Notes: generated by a model from the letters alone, not told the origin. Counted from the first letter of the stretch, positions 47,195-56,204 are shown. The stretch: 64,000 nucleotides of DNA from Myxococcales bacterium (GCA_016720595.1 JADKKI010000002.1:434001-498000); one strand, 5' to 3'. Made by a program: numbers and translations.

Positions 47195-48291
47195 CGTTGT
47201 CCCCGGTCGCACAGCTGCTCTCCGAGCTGGTCGCGTTCCCCACCCAGCAAGCGGGGCCCGAGCGGGGCCCGGGCAACGAGCTCGCGCTGTGCGAGTACCT
47301 CGCGCCGCTGCTCCGTGCCCGCGGTGCGGACGAGGTGATCATCGGAACCGCGCCACGCACCGATGGCAGCCCAGGTGCCTATGTGTTCGCGCGCTGGGGC
47401 ACACCTCGCCGCGTGATCAACGCCCACGTCGACACCGTGCCGGCGAATGCGGGCTGGTCGCGGGATCCATGGACCGCTCACGTGGCCGACGGCCGGCTCT
47501 ACGCGCTGGGCAGCTCGGACACCAAGGGCGCGATCGCCGCAACGCTTGTCGCGCTCGACGGCGCCCGGCCACGAGACTTCGGTGTGCTGTTCTCGGGAGA
47601 CGAGGAGGCCGGCAGCTGTGTGATGCACGCGTTCCTGAACACGCCGCACGCTGCCGCGATCAAGGAGGTCATCGTCTGCGAGCCCACGGCGCGGACGGCA
47701 GGCATCGCGCACCGCGGCGTCCTCGGCCAGAAGGCCACGCTGCTCGGGCCCGGTGGCCACTCGTCGAAGGCGGACTTCATGCCGAAGCCGCTCGCCCAGC
47801 TCGCGCGGCTCGCGGTCTCACTCGACGATGCCGGCAAGCGCAGGATCTCCGATGGCCCGGCGAACATGACGGGCACCTGCCTCAACATCGCCGCACTCCA
47901 CGGCGGCGTCGCCTTCAACGTGATCCCGGCGCGCGGCGAGCTCGAGTGGTCGCTCAGGCCCTACCCGGCGTTCGATCGACACGGGTGGCAGCACGAGGTG
48001 ATGACCCTCGCCAGCGCGATCGATCCGCAGATCGCGATCTCCACGACGATCGAGCACGCCCCGTTCGCGTGTGACTCGCAGCTCGCAGAGCTGGTTCGCC
48101 CATTCGCGCGCGCGATCGGGCCACTCGATTTCTGGACCGAGGCCGCGATGTGGTCTGCCCACGGCGCCGACGCGATCGTGATCGGCCCCGGCGACATCGG
48201 CCAGGCGCACGCCGCCGACGAGTGGGTCTCTGTCGACGATCTCGACTGGGCCGTGGCGCTGTTTCGCGCCGTGCTCGCGCCAGCTTCCTGA
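47191..48291 (+). CDS. M20 family metallopeptidase (ArgE/DapE-like deacylase)
   Basis: 366 residues. Metal-binding and catalytic motifs: NAHVDTVPAN, GSSDTKGAIAA, SGDEEAGS (catalytic/bridging Glu pair), VCEPTA, GPGGHSSKAD in the dimerisation domain and late HAADEWVSVDDL. The family removes acetyl or succinyl groups from amino acids (acetylornithine deacetylase, succinyl-DAP desuccinylase, related peptidases). GTG start overlaps the upstream glycosylase gene stop. Exact substrate not decidable. Confidence 0.9.
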   Translation: MTLSPVAQLLSELVAFPTQQAGPERGPGNELALCEYLAPLLRARGADEVIIGTAPRTDGSPGAYVFARWGTPRRVINAHVDTVPANAGWSRDPWTAHVADGRLYALGSSDTKGAIAATLVALDGARPRDFGVLFSGDEEAGSCVMHAFLNTPHAAAIKEVIVCEPTARTAGIAHRGVLGQKATLLGPGGHSSKADFMPKPLAQLARLAVSLDDAGKRRISDGPANMTGTCLNIAALHGGVAFNVIPARGELEWSLRPYPAFDRHGWQHEVMTLASAIDPQIAISTTIEHAPFACDSQLAELVRPFARAIGPLDFWTEAAMWSAHGADAIVIGPGDIGQAHAADEWVSVDDLDWAVALFRAVLAPAS

Positions 48292-48295
48292 GCGC

Positions 48296-48949
48296 TTACT
48301 GATTGGGCCGGATCACCGGCTCGTCGGCGCGGGGCGCCTCCGCTCCGACGTACTCGATGTTGTCCCGGCGGTACTTCTTGAGGCCCCGTTCGGGGCGGAT
48401 CAGCAGCTCGTCCTCGGCTTCCCAGTCCGGAAGCGTGTCGTCGTGCCAGCTCGCACGCTGAACAGCCTGCGTGAAGCACGCCGAGAGTGCTGCGTCGTTC
48501 AACGTGTCGGCGCTCGCGTGGACGTTGTTGACGGTGACCTCACCGTCCTTGATCTTGATCTTGAACTGGAGCGTGAGCTTCGCGTTCATCTTCAAGCGCT
48601 GTGAATCGGGGCGGCCCTCGTAGCAGATCACGGCGCGACGCGACAGCACCGCCGGGACGACCTCCTGGAACTTGTAGAAGAACTCGTCACTCTTGACGTC
48701 GATCTTCGCCGGCTTGCCGTCGGGGCTGGGCACCACGGGAGGCGGCTCCACGACACCGGCCTTGTCGTGCTCCTCGGCGGCGATCTTCTTCGCCTGCTCG
48801 AGCGCATCGTAGGAGGGCGAAGGGCTCGCGGGTGGAGCGACCTTGGCCTGGGGTGGCGCGGCCGTCGCGGGCGGAGCATCGAGCTGCCGCCACAACAGCA
48901 GCAGCAGCACGACGAGGCCGACGCCGCCGGCGGCAAGCCACTTACCCAT
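48296..48949 (-). CDS. Single-helix membrane-anchored protein with TonB-like C-terminal domain
   Basis: 217 residues. Membrane helix at 3-20, Pro/Ala-rich linker to about 50, then an alpha/beta domain with FKIKIKDGEVTVNNVHASADTLNDAALSACFTQAV, similar to the 'TonB-like/AgmX-PglI' C-terminal domains used in gliding- and energy-linked proteins. Seven residues after CF the alignment weakens, so this is only a resemblance. The upstream lipoprotein gene ends two bases away, giving a two-gene operon. Confidence 0.65.
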   Translation of the reverse strand: MGKWLAAGGVGLVVLLLLLWRQLDAPPATAAPPQAKVAPPASPSPSYDALEQAKKIAAEEHDKAGVVEPPPVVPSPDGKPAKIDVKSDEFFYKFQEVVPAVLSRRAVICYEGRPDSQRLKMNAKLTLQFKIKIKDGEVTVNNVHASADTLNDAALSACFTQAVQRASWHDDTLPDWEAEDELLIRPERGLKKYRRDNIEYVGAEAPRADEPVIRPNQ

Positions 48950-48951
48950 GA

Positions 48952-49476
48952 TCAGAGCTTCTGGTTGGTGGCGTACTTCGCGAACTCGCCGAAGCCGCCG
49001 ATCGTGCCGTTGTCGAGCAGCAGCGGCTTGAAGTTCCAGTACTCCTTGCCGTCGGCGCTGTAGAGCTCGAGGCCACCCTCACAGCCATCGGCCGTGGAGG
49101 TGACACCGAGCCGGTAGAACATCGCCTGATCACCAAGCCAACTGTAGCTCTCCTCGTACCCGATGTCCTTCGCCGGATCGGGGTTGACGGCGCGATCCAC
49201 CTTGAACGAGTACGAGCCGAGCAGCGACGGCGCGGCTGGGCACTCGTTGCTGTCGACGGTCGCGGTGAACGTCCAGGTGCCGACAGGCCAGCATCCGGTC
49301 TGGTCGGCCGGACGTGCGGGAAGTGCGGCGGTGAACGTGCCACTGGTGAGGAACATGGCGTTGCAGAGGATCCCGAGCTGGGTGTCGCGATTGTCGGATT
49401 CGGCTCCCTCATCACCGACGCCACACGCCGCAAGAAGGCTGCTGAGCAGAACGAACGCCCCAAAGGTTCGAGTCAT
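48952..49476 (-). CDS. Small lipoprotein, unknown
   Basis: 174 residues from ATG 49476. Signal sequence with lipobox (LAAC). Mature part has four cysteines (ILCNAMF, TGCWPVG, SNECPAAP, DGCEGG) that could form two disulfides, aromatic residues and a beta-rich pattern. No family recognised. The start faces the divergent lipoprotein gene at 49656 across a 179-base gap. Confidence 0.75.
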   Translation of the reverse strand: MTRTFGAFVLLSSLLAACGVGDEGAESDNRDTQLGILCNAMFLTSGTFTAALPARPADQTGCWPVGTWTFTATVDSNECPAAPSLLGSYSFKVDRAVNPDPAKDIGYEESYSWLGDQAMFYRLGVTSTADGCEGGLELYSADGKEYWNFKPLLLDNGTIGGFGEFAKYATNQKL

Positions 49477-49612
49477 GTGGGGAACCAACGCAATACCAAT
49501 GCCACCAGCAAGCCGCTGTTGTTCCGCATGGATGAGTACGGTGCGGCTTGGGTCCGCGTTCCCCACATGGTGAGTCGAGACCTCGATGAAGGTCGAAGTC
49601 CTGCGTGAATCC

Positions 49613-49641
49613 TTGTGCCGGGAATGCGCGCCTCTAACAAT
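49613..49641 (+). promoter_or_regulatory. Sigma-70-like promoter for the 49656 lipoprotein gene
   Basis: TTGTGC, 16-17 base spacer, TAACAA/AACAAT. Predicted transcription start about nine bases before the ATG. Pattern only. Confidence 0.35.
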
Positions 49642-49655
49642 GAGGTCATCGCTCC

Positions 49656-50834
49656 ATGCGCCGTCACACCTCGATCGTGGTCCTCTGCTTCGTCGTCCTC
49701 GCTGCCTGCAAAGGTTCGAAGGGAGGCGCCGAGACGAATGGGGGCACCGGCAGCAGCGCCGGTAGCGGCAGTAGCACCGGCAGCGGCAGCAGCGCCGGTA
49801 GCGGTAGCGCCATGGCGGCGCCCGTGCCGAAGGAACGCGAGCCGATCGAGACGACGCGCGAGAAGATGCTGCAGGACAAGCTCGAGCGCACCGGCGAGAA
49901 GGACGGCTCGAAGGGCGACAAGAACGACAGCGAGTGGGTCCCCGCCGAGTTCAAGAAGGGCGCAGCGCGCTGGAAGGACATCGGCGTCTACGTCGACGGA
50001 AAGCCGATCGGGTTCCTGTCGTTCGGCGAGTTGCCGATCACGTTGAAGCCGACCTGGGTCAAGGACAAGGTCTCCGCCGAGAAGCGGCCCGGAACGGATG
50101 ATCCGGGTTGGCGGTGGGCCCAGCAGCGCTTCTACAAGTTCACCGACTATCTGAAGGCGGTGGGGATCGATGCTGCCAAGGTGAAAGAGCTCCACGTCGT
50201 CGGCCCCAAGTTCTCCCAGACCACGATCGTCACGGGAAAGGACCTGAAGTCGAAGGCATCCGACGAGTTCATGTTCCGGTTCGGTGGCAACACGTTCGGC
50301 AAGGCGATCCCACACAGCCTGAGCACGTTCGGCAACGGAAAGGTCCCCGACAAGATCGCCGGCGTCATGATCTACATCACCAAGAAGCCCCCGACGCTGG
50401 TCCGCAACGAGGGCCTGTTCCTCGACGGTGTCGAGCAGAACGGCGTCCCCTACTACGGCGAGCCGATCCGCGGCGGCATCCGCGTCTACCTCGACGACAA
50501 GGTCGCCACCATCATCAAGCGGCAGGACCTCGATGTCTCGAAGGCCACCAAGTCGGCCGACGGTGAGCTTCACTGGAAGCTGGTCGACGTGCTCACCGCG
50601 CAGGGCGTGGTTCTCGACAAGGCGCGCGAGCTGTGGGTGATCCGCGACGAGCTCCGCCAGGACAAGCCGTTCTCCGCGACCGAGCTGCCAAACATCACCT
50701 TCACTGCCAGCTCGCAGGCCAAGGGCGGGATCATGATCTCCCTGGGGGACAAGAGCCTGCGTGCCAACGCTCTGGCCCTCCACACCCGGGTCCTCGATCC
50801 GGCCGAGATCCCGGTCGTCACCGCGGATGACTGA
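49656..50834 (+). CDS. Lipoprotein with Gly/Ser linker, unknown
   Basis: 392 residues. Lipobox LAAC (Cys at about 18), then a Gly/Ser-rich linker (about 20-50) made from tandem GSGSS units. The mature domain has two similar-looking beta-rich halves (DIGVYVDGKPIGFLSFGELP, then GGIRVYLDDKVATIIKRQDLD), suggesting internal duplication. No enzyme motif seen. It is the only gene before a GC-rich hairpin. Confidence 0.75.
   Translation: MRRHTSIVVLCFVVLAACKGSKGGAETNGGTGSSAGSGSSTGSGSSAGSGSAMAAPVPKEREPIETTREKMLQDKLERTGEKDGSKGDKNDSEWVPAEFKKGAARWKDIGVYVDGKPIGFLSFGELPITLKPTWVKDKVSAEKRPGTDDPGWRWAQQRFYKFTDYLKAVGIDAAKVKELHVVGPKFSQTTIVTGKDLKSKASDEFMFRFGGNTFGKAIPHSLSTFGNGKVPDKIAGVMIYITKKPPTLVRNEGLFLDGVEQNGVPYYGEPIRGGIRVYLDDKVATIIKRQDLDVSKATKSADGELHWKLVDVLTAQGVVLDKARELWVIRDELRQDKPFSATELPNITFTASSQAKGGIMISLGDKSLRANALALHTRVLDPAEIPVVTADD
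49745..49810. repeat. Tandem Gly/Ser-coding repeat
   Basis: Near-identical units of about 12-18 bases encode (GSS/AGS/TGS)n in the lipoprotein linker. Units are multiples of three, so expansion or contraction would keep frame. Confidence 0.65.
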
Positions 50835-50856
50835 GACCTCGAGTGCTGAGGCCCAC

Positions 50857-50873
50857 CCCCCCACCCTGGGGGG
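50857..50873. terminator. GC-only hairpin (possible terminator)
   Basis: Six Cs pair with six Gs around a five-base loop (ACCCT), 22 bases after the 49656 gene stop. There is no T run after it, so it would be a factor-assisted or pausing hairpin at best. The rest of the roughly 270-base gap to the next gene holds no ORF I trust. Confidence 0.35.
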
Positions 50874-51108
50874 AACCACCCCACCACGCCGATCTCGAGG
50901 TCCCCTGCTCCGCTCCCGATGGAACCGCGTAGATCCCGGGATCGCTGAGGGTTTGGCGGGATGGGACCCCAGGTTGGGGAAGCGGGGCCCCATGTTTCAC
51001 CCACATCACACCCTTTGATTACTGCGGGTTACGTTGTGCAAGTCTCGGCACATGCCTTGCTCTAGTTGCTGCCATCACCAACCTTCCAACCACTGGGGCA
51101 AAGCTACA

Positions 51109-52905
51109 ATGACCAACATGAAGAAGCTTCTGATGTTCGCGACTGCCGGGCTCCTCGCACCTGCCGCTGCCAATGCGGAGGTCGGGACCGCGAAGGTGGT
51201 CGTGATGCAGGAGTCTCCTGTCACCGATAAGGCCCCCGTGTCCGGCACGCCGGCGCGCCTGCGCCGCACGGACTCCGAGCAGGCCGGCGCCGAGATGGCG
51301 CACATCGGCATGTTCGCCGACGGCAAGACCGGCCTCTACGTGGTGATGTCGACCGAGCTCAAGGGCGTTGCCGCCACTCACCGCGTTCAGTGCGCGGTCA
51401 CCCCGTTCGCGCTGACCCAGGGCACCGACGGCTCGGTCACCGCCGCCCCCGACATGGCGCTCGCCCGCTACGTCACGAACAACGACGGCGACGAGTATCG
51501 CAACTGCCACCACCCGTCGATGACCCCGATCGCCGACGGCGAGCTGATGCTGCTCCGCTACAACTACCAGCCCCAGGGCGCGAACAACACCAAGGTCTAC
51601 GCCCAGGTCATCAACAAGCGCGGTGAGACGGTCGCTCAGCAGACCGAGATCATGGCGAAGAACAACGACAACTGCTCGATGCAGCAGGACTCGAACAACG
51701 GCCTCGCGGTCAAGCTCAGCGCGACCAAGACCCGGTTCGTCGAGACCGAGGGCTGCAACGGCAACGGCGCGGACGACGGCTGGCTGAACATCGTCGATGT
51801 CGACTGCCCGACGGCCGCTGCCTGCACCATCCGCAAGGTCGCCGACCTCTCGGTCGTCCCCCGCGAGGAGCGGTCGCGCGCTGGTGTCTCGATCGGCAAG
51901 GACCCGAACACCGCGATCATGACCTGGACCGAGGGCAACAACCAGCCGCAGCGTGACGGCACGTGGATGGCCGCCATCGACATCGGCACCGCCGGTCAGA
52001 ACGGCGCGAACGCCCAGAGCCGCCTCCTGTGGAAGAAGCAGATCGATGGCCGCAAGACCGTCGAGGGCATCACCACCTACTCGATGCGCGCCAAGCAGGC
52101 CCGCATCCAGGAGCTCGACGCTTCCGGCAAGCTCGTCAACACGGACATGATCATCTGGCAGTCCGGTGACCTCCGCGGCAACAACAACACCAACAACGGC
52201 AAGGGTGGCACGTACTACGGCAACCAGATGGCGGTCATCGAGGCCACCGCGACGGGCATGAAGTACATCACCCCGATGCACGACGTGGCGGCTGACCTCG
52301 TCGGCCTCGACGGCACGCACCTCGGTATGCAGTTCGCGATGTTCGGCACCACCGACGCGCTCAAGCCGGGCCTCGTGATGGTCTCCGGTAGCCAGACGGG
52401 TGGCGGCTCGCAGGCGCAGCTCCGCGCGGTGACCTGGGACAAGACGACCGGCGTGTTCGCGGATGCCGGCTCGTTCGGCGGCGCCCCCTACGATCGCCAC
52501 CTCTACTCGAACTACCTCGGCAACAACCCCGGTAACCAGGGCCGCAACTTCTCGGACGTGCACCTCCTCGCCAACCCGTACGTCGGCATGAACGGCAGCA
52601 AGGACGCCTACCTGATGCTCATCTCGTCGACTGGCAAGTCGCCGGCTGACATGACGGACCCGGCGAAGAAGCTGACCGCGTACCTCTCGGTCATCCCGGT
52701 CGCGTCGACGCCCATCGTGGTCCCGCCCACCGGCGGCGGCTCGGGCTCTGGTTCGGGCACCCCCGACCCGACGAACCCGGACGGCAACACGGGTGGCACG
52801 GACTCGGGCACCTCGCTCGGTGGTTGCTCGGCGACGACCGGCACCAGCGGCGCGCTGACCTTCCTCCTCATCGGTCTGGCCGCCTTCATCCGCCGCCGCC
52901 GCTAA
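51109..52905 (+). CDS. Secreted MYXO-CTERM-type surface protein
   Basis: 598 residues. Signal peptide MTNMKKLLMFATAGLLAPAAANA; the start at 51109 was chosen because it begins this peptide (51118 is a second Met). The middle is long, beta-rich and Asn/Gly-rich (NNNTNNGKGG), with repeated TDMIIWQSGD- and LVMVSGSQTGGG-type blades, possibly a propeller. The C-terminus has a Gly/Ser/Pro/Asp spacer, then GGCS, a hydrophobic helix and RRRR: the MYXO-CTERM sorting signal, whose Cys is a lipid or anchoring site after cleavage. Cotranscribed with the di-haem lipoprotein gene. Confidence 0.85.
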   Translation: MTNMKKLLMFATAGLLAPAAANAEVGTAKVVVMQESPVTDKAPVSGTPARLRRTDSEQAGAEMAHIGMFADGKTGLYVVMSTELKGVAATHRVQCAVTPFALTQGTDGSVTAAPDMALARYVTNNDGDEYRNCHHPSMTPIADGELMLLRYNYQPQGANNTKVYAQVINKRGETVAQQTEIMAKNNDNCSMQQDSNNGLAVKLSATKTRFVETEGCNGNGADDGWLNIVDVDCPTAAACTIRKVADLSVVPREERSRAGVSIGKDPNTAIMTWTEGNNQPQRDGTWMAAIDIGTAGQNGANAQSRLLWKKQIDGRKTVEGITTYSMRAKQARIQELDASGKLVNTDMIIWQSGDLRGNNNTNNGKGGTYYGNQMAVIEATATGMKYITPMHDVAADLVGLDGTHLGMQFAMFGTTDALKPGLVMVSGSQTGGGSQAQLRAVTWDKTTGVFADAGSFGGAPYDRHLYSNYLGNNPGNQGRNFSDVHLLANPYVGMNGSKDAYLMLISSTGKSPADMTDPAKKLTAYLSVIPVASTPIVVPPTGGGSGSGSGTPDPTNPDGNTGGTDSGTSLGGCSATTGTSGALTFLLIGLAAFIRRRR

Positions 52906-52951
52906 CCCCTCCCACCAACCCAACCCAACCCGGACCCTGGAGCTCATCCAA

Positions 52952-53869
52952 ATGCGCGCAACACTCCTCGCAGCGATTGCAGCGTTCGGTCTGGTCGGAT
53001 GCGTCGGTGGTATCTCGTCGGAGGGCGGCGACCCGCTCGATAGCCCCGACGGTGATGGCAACGACAACGGCGACAACCCGGCCGGCTCCGACCTCTCTGC
53101 CGCCAAGATGCTGTTCGACACGAACGTCTACCCGGTCGTCAACGCCAAGTGCTCGGGTGGCGCCTGCCACTCGGAGACCGCGACCGGCTCGACGGTGACC
53201 CGGTTCGTCGCCACCGACGCGGCGAAGGGCTGGCAGACGGCGACCAACTACGCCGCCCTCGTCGGCAACTACGCTGCCTCGGCCGCCCCGATCCTCACGA
53301 AGGTCAAGGCGGGCCACCAGGGCAAGACCTACACGCCGACGGAAGAAGCCAACATCACGGCGTGGCTCAACAAGGAAGTCGAGCTCCGCAACGGGCAGAC
53401 CGCACCGCCCCCGACTGGTACGGAGACGCTGTCTGCCGCCACCGAGCGCGTTCTCTCGGAGTTCGCGGGCTGCATGACGAAGACGGACTTCGACGCGGCG
53501 AACATGGCGCAGGCCTGGGGCGGCATGAACGCCAACGGCCAGGAGTGCGACAACTGCCACGCGACCGGCGGCAACGGCTTCGTGGCGAGCCGGCTCTCGA
53601 CCCAGATGTGGAACATCTTCTCGGTGAAGAAGTACTACTTCCTGCAGTACATGACGGTCGACCTGACCGGTGGCGCTGCGGCCGCGAAGATCATCGTCAA
53701 CACCACCTCGTTCAAGGGTGTGTCGACCGGGCAGGACCCGCACCGCGAACACCCCCAGTTCAACTCGACGACGAACCAGGGGATGACGGCTCTCAACTCG
53801 CTCTACACGGCGACGCTCGCGAAGAAGGCGGCAGGCACCTGTGGGGCGCCCCGTCCTCTCCAGAACTGA
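52952..53869 (+). CDS. Di-haem c-type lipoprotein
   Basis: 305 residues, GGAG ribosome-binding site before ATG. Lipobox LVGC, acidic Gly/Asp/Asn linker, then cytochrome-c-like sequence with CSGGACH (a CX4CH motif) near residue 67 and ECDNCHATGG (CX2CH) near 194. Helical fragments KMLFDTNVYPVVNAKC and TPTEEANITAWLNKE fit a class-I cytochrome-like domain. Probable surface or periplasmic electron carrier. Gene pair with the MYXO-CTERM protein, ended by a terminator. Confidence 0.8.
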   Translation: MRATLLAAIAAFGLVGCVGGISSEGGDPLDSPDGDGNDNGDNPAGSDLSAAKMLFDTNVYPVVNAKCSGGACHSETATGSTVTRFVATDAAKGWQTATNYAALVGNYAASAAPILTKVKAGHQGKTYTPTEEANITAWLNKEVELRNGQTAPPPTGTETLSAATERVLSEFAGCMTKTDFDAANMAQAWGGMNANGQECDNCHATGGNGFVASRLSTQMWNIFSVKKYYFLQYMTVDLTGGAAAAKIIVNTTSFKGVSTGQDPHREHPQFNSTTNQGMTALNSLYTATLAKKAAGTCGAPRPLQN

Positions 53870-53891
53870 GTCTCGAAGCAATTGGTGATCG

Positions 53892-53930
53892 CGAAAGGCG
53901 CTGCCGCAGGGTGGCGCCTTTCGACGTTTT
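53892..53930 (+). terminator. Rho-independent terminator
   Basis: A 10-bp perfect stem (CGAAAGGCGC / GCGCCTTTCG) with a 12-base loop, followed closely by ACGTTTT. It ends the MYXO-CTERM/di-haem operon 22 bases after the stop and separates it from mosA. Confidence 0.75.
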
Positions 53931-53951
53931 CGGCGCTAGATTGGAGCACCC

Positions 53952-54791
53952 ATGAGCGAGCTCGTAGGCGGCGATGGCCGCACCCACATCAACTCTCGCC
54001 TGATGCGCGAGTCCCTCCAGAATCGCGACGTGCTGTCCAACACCGACAGCGAGCATGACATCCAGATCTTCCCGGATGTCTCGCTCGTCTCGATCGGTGG
54101 GCAGAGCATCTTCGATCGCGGGAAGGAGGCGATCCTCCCGCTGGTTGCAGAGCTGGTGGAGATCAAGAAGGACCGCGGGCTCAAGATGGTGATCGGCGTC
54201 GGTGGCGGCACGCGGGTGCGCCACACGATCTCGATCGCCGTGGACCTCGGCCTCCCCGTGGGCGGCATGGCGCAGCTGGTGGGTGCGATGGAGGAGCTCA
54301 ACGCGATCTTGCTCAACACCCTGCTCGCCCCGCATGGCTCGATGCCGATGCAGCGCGACCACTTCTGGGACCTCCCTCTGTACTTCGATGCCGGCATCAC
54401 GCCGATCGCGATCAGCGTCCCGCCGTATCACTTCTGGGAGCCGCCGCCGGATGCCGGCCACCTTCCGATGCACGGTTCGGACTTCGGCTTGTTCCAGCTC
54501 GCCGAGGTGCTCGGCATGAAGCAGGTGATCTTCGTGAAGGACGAGGACGGGCTCTACGACAAGGATCCGAAGCAGCACGCAGACGCGAAGAAGTTCGACA
54601 AGATCACCCTCGCCGAGCTGATGACGAAGCTCCCCGACGACAACATCCTCGACCGCGAGCTGTTCCACGCCTGGCAGACGGCCAAGAACCTCAAGCGCAT
54701 CGTGATCGTCAACGGCCTCAAGCACGGCCAGCTGACGCGCGCACTCCGCGGCGAAGACGTCGGCACCGTGATCGTGAAGGAGGCCGTATGA
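53952..54791 (+). CDS. mosA: Molybdenum storage protein alpha-like subunit
   Basis: 279 residues. Amino-acid-kinase fold: VSIGGQSIFDRG, GVGGGTRVRHTISIAVDLGLPVGGMAQL, VPPYHFWEPPP, FVKDEDGLYDKDP and VNGLKHGQLTRALRGEDVGTVI. These match the UMP-kinase-like MoSto subunits of Azotobacter (alpha type has PPYHHHE-like His residues in the molybdate cage; here PPYHFWE and LPMHGSD keep two). MoSto stores molybdenum as polyoxomolybdate clusters with ATP. Overlaps the beta-like gene by ATGA. The alternative is an aspartokinase/UMP-kinase-like enzyme, which fits less well. Confidence 0.82.
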   Translation: MSELVGGDGRTHINSRLMRESLQNRDVLSNTDSEHDIQIFPDVSLVSIGGQSIFDRGKEAILPLVAELVEIKKDRGLKMVIGVGGGTRVRHTISIAVDLGLPVGGMAQLVGAMEELNAILLNTLLAPHGSMPMQRDHFWDLPLYFDAGITPIAISVPPYHFWEPPPDAGHLPMHGSDFGLFQLAEVLGMKQVIFVKDEDGLYDKDPKQHADAKKFDKITLAELMTKLPDDNILDRELFHAWQTAKNLKRIVIVNGLKHGQLTRALRGEDVGTVIVKEAV

Positions 54792-55588
54792 GCGAGCGCC
54801 GCACGATCGATTCGGTGCTGTCGAAGTCGACCATGACCGGCCCCGGCGACAAGTTCGACTACCGCCCCACCGCCGTGATGCCCGACGTCAAGGTCGTGAA
54901 GATCGGCGGGCAGAGCATCCTCGACCGCGGGCGCGCCGCCCTGTTTCCGATCCTCGACGAGGTCGTCGCGGCCCGGAAGCTCGGGATCCAGGTCGTCCTG
55001 CTGTGTGGCGGCGGCACCCGCGCGCGCCACATCTACTCGATCGCCAGCGAGCTCGAGATGCCGACCGGCGTGGTCGCCACCCTGGGCAAGTACATCCCGA
55101 TGCAGAACGCCCGCATGGTGCAGATGCTGCTCGCGAAGCACGGCGGCATCTACATGCTGCCGGATGACTTCGAGAAGCTGCCGCTCTACCTCCAGATGGG
55201 CTGCATCCCGGTGATGAGCGGCATGCCGCCGTTCGGGTACTGGGAGAAGCGCGAGGAAGGCAGCCGGATCCCGCCCCACCGCACCGACGCCGGCGTGTTC
55301 CTGTCCGCCGAGTTCCTCGGCTCGAAGCGGGCGATCTTCATCAAGGACGAGGACGGGCTCTACACCGACGATCCCAAGAAGAACCCGGCCGCCACCCACA
55401 TCCCGCGGATCACCGCGAAGGATCTCCAGGCGCGGGTGCTGCCCGACGTGGTGGTGGAGCGCGTGGTCATCGAGTACCTGCCCCGCGCTCAGTGGTGCAA
55501 GGAGCTGCAGATCGTCAACGGCCTCAAGCCCGGCCAGGTGCTCGCTGCACTCAAGGGGGAGGATGTCGGCACGATCATTAGCGCTTAG
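54788..55588 (+). CDS. mosB: Molybdenum storage protein beta-like subunit
   Basis: 266 residues, ATGA overlap with mosA. Same fold, closer to MosB: VVKIGGQSILDRGRAALFP, GGGTRARHIYSIASELEMPTGVVA, QNARMVQMLLAKHGG, SGMPPFGYWEKREEG, IPPHRTDAGVFLSAEFLG, FIKDEDGLYTDDP, VNGLKPGQVLAALKGEDVGTII. Paired alpha/beta genes in tandem are exactly the MoSto organisation (alpha3beta3 hexamer). Residue swaps around the cage (FGYW in place of the His-rich segment) may alter cluster type. Confidence 0.82.
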   Translation: MSERRTIDSVLSKSTMTGPGDKFDYRPTAVMPDVKVVKIGGQSILDRGRAALFPILDEVVAARKLGIQVVLLCGGGTRARHIYSIASELEMPTGVVATLGKYIPMQNARMVQMLLAKHGGIYMLPDDFEKLPLYLQMGCIPVMSGMPPFGYWEKREEGSRIPPHRTDAGVFLSAEFLGSKRAIFIKDEDGLYTDDPKKNPAATHIPRITAKDLQARVLPDVVVERVVIEYLPRAQWCKELQIVNGLKPGQVLAALKGEDVGTIISA

Positions 55589-56204
55589 CTGCGCGGCGCT
55601 CGTTGCCTGCGGTGGCCGTTCCGGATCCGCCCCCGAGGGCGACCCGGCGGCCATCGAGGCCCTGGCGCGCCGCATGATCATCAACACGCCCGCGCCCGCC
55701 AGCCTCCGCGCGTGTGCCGCCCCCGACCTCGCCGCCACGCCCTTGACTGCGCGCTCGCTGATCGAGCTCGCGCACAACGACATGCCCACGTCCGCTGAGC
55801 GCACGACGTGGATCAACCCCACCGAGCTCGACGACGTCCACGTCCGCACGCTCGTTGATCCGGCGAGCGCGGAGGCCGTGCGCCGAACCGCCGCGGGCGC
55901 TCTACTCGCGGCGAAGGCGTTCATCGTGTTCCGTCCCGAGCTGGTCAACGTGCCGCTCGCGCTCGGGTTCAAGGAGCTCAAGCGCGGGGCCGTGGGCCTG
56001 CGCGCGATCGGCTACGACCGCGGCGGCCAGGCGATCTGCATCCTCGTGTTCAACGTCCAGAACGACAAGCAGGTCAGCGAGTGGGCGATGGATCACAGCG
56101 ACCAGGCGGTCGTGGATCCTGCGATCTCCAAGGCGCTCCAGGAGGACCTGAAGCACCAGCTCCTGACCAAGGTCGCCGCGCTCCGCCGCGGTGAAGGCCT
56201 GTGA
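55563..56204 (+). CDS. Small lipoprotein next to mosAB
   Basis: 213 residues, starting inside the last 26 bases of mosB. Lipobox LVAC (Cys at about 16). The mature part has alternating charged helices and an FIVFRPELVNVPLALGFKELKRG / CILVFNVQNDKQVSEW beta-rich end. No family recognised. The overlap strongly suggests cotranslation with mosB, so a link with molybdenum handling is possible but unproven. Confidence 0.78.
   Translation: MSARSLALSCAALVACGGRSGSAPEGDPAAIEALARRMIINTPAPASLRACAAPDLAATPLTARSLIELAHNDMPTSAERTTWINPTELDDVHVRTLVDPASAEAVRRTAAGALLAAKAFIVFRPELVNVPLALGFKELKRGAVGLRAIGYDRGGQAICILVFNVQNDKQVSEWAMDHSDQAVVDPAISKALQEDLKHQLLTKVAALRRGEGL

Noticed and set aside
49745..49810. Tandem repeats considered as a CRISPR or VNTR locus
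   Set aside because: Short in-frame units encoding a Gly/Ser linker; no spacers.
51019..53121. 700-codon minus-strand frame opposite the MYXO-CTERM gene
   Set aside because: Val/Arg/Leu-rich shadow without signal peptide or motif.
53952..55588. Pair considered as aspartokinase or UMP kinase genes
   Set aside because: Tandem alpha/beta organisation and motifs such as KIGGQSILDRG, GGGTRARH and IPPHRTDAG fit molybdenum storage subunits better.
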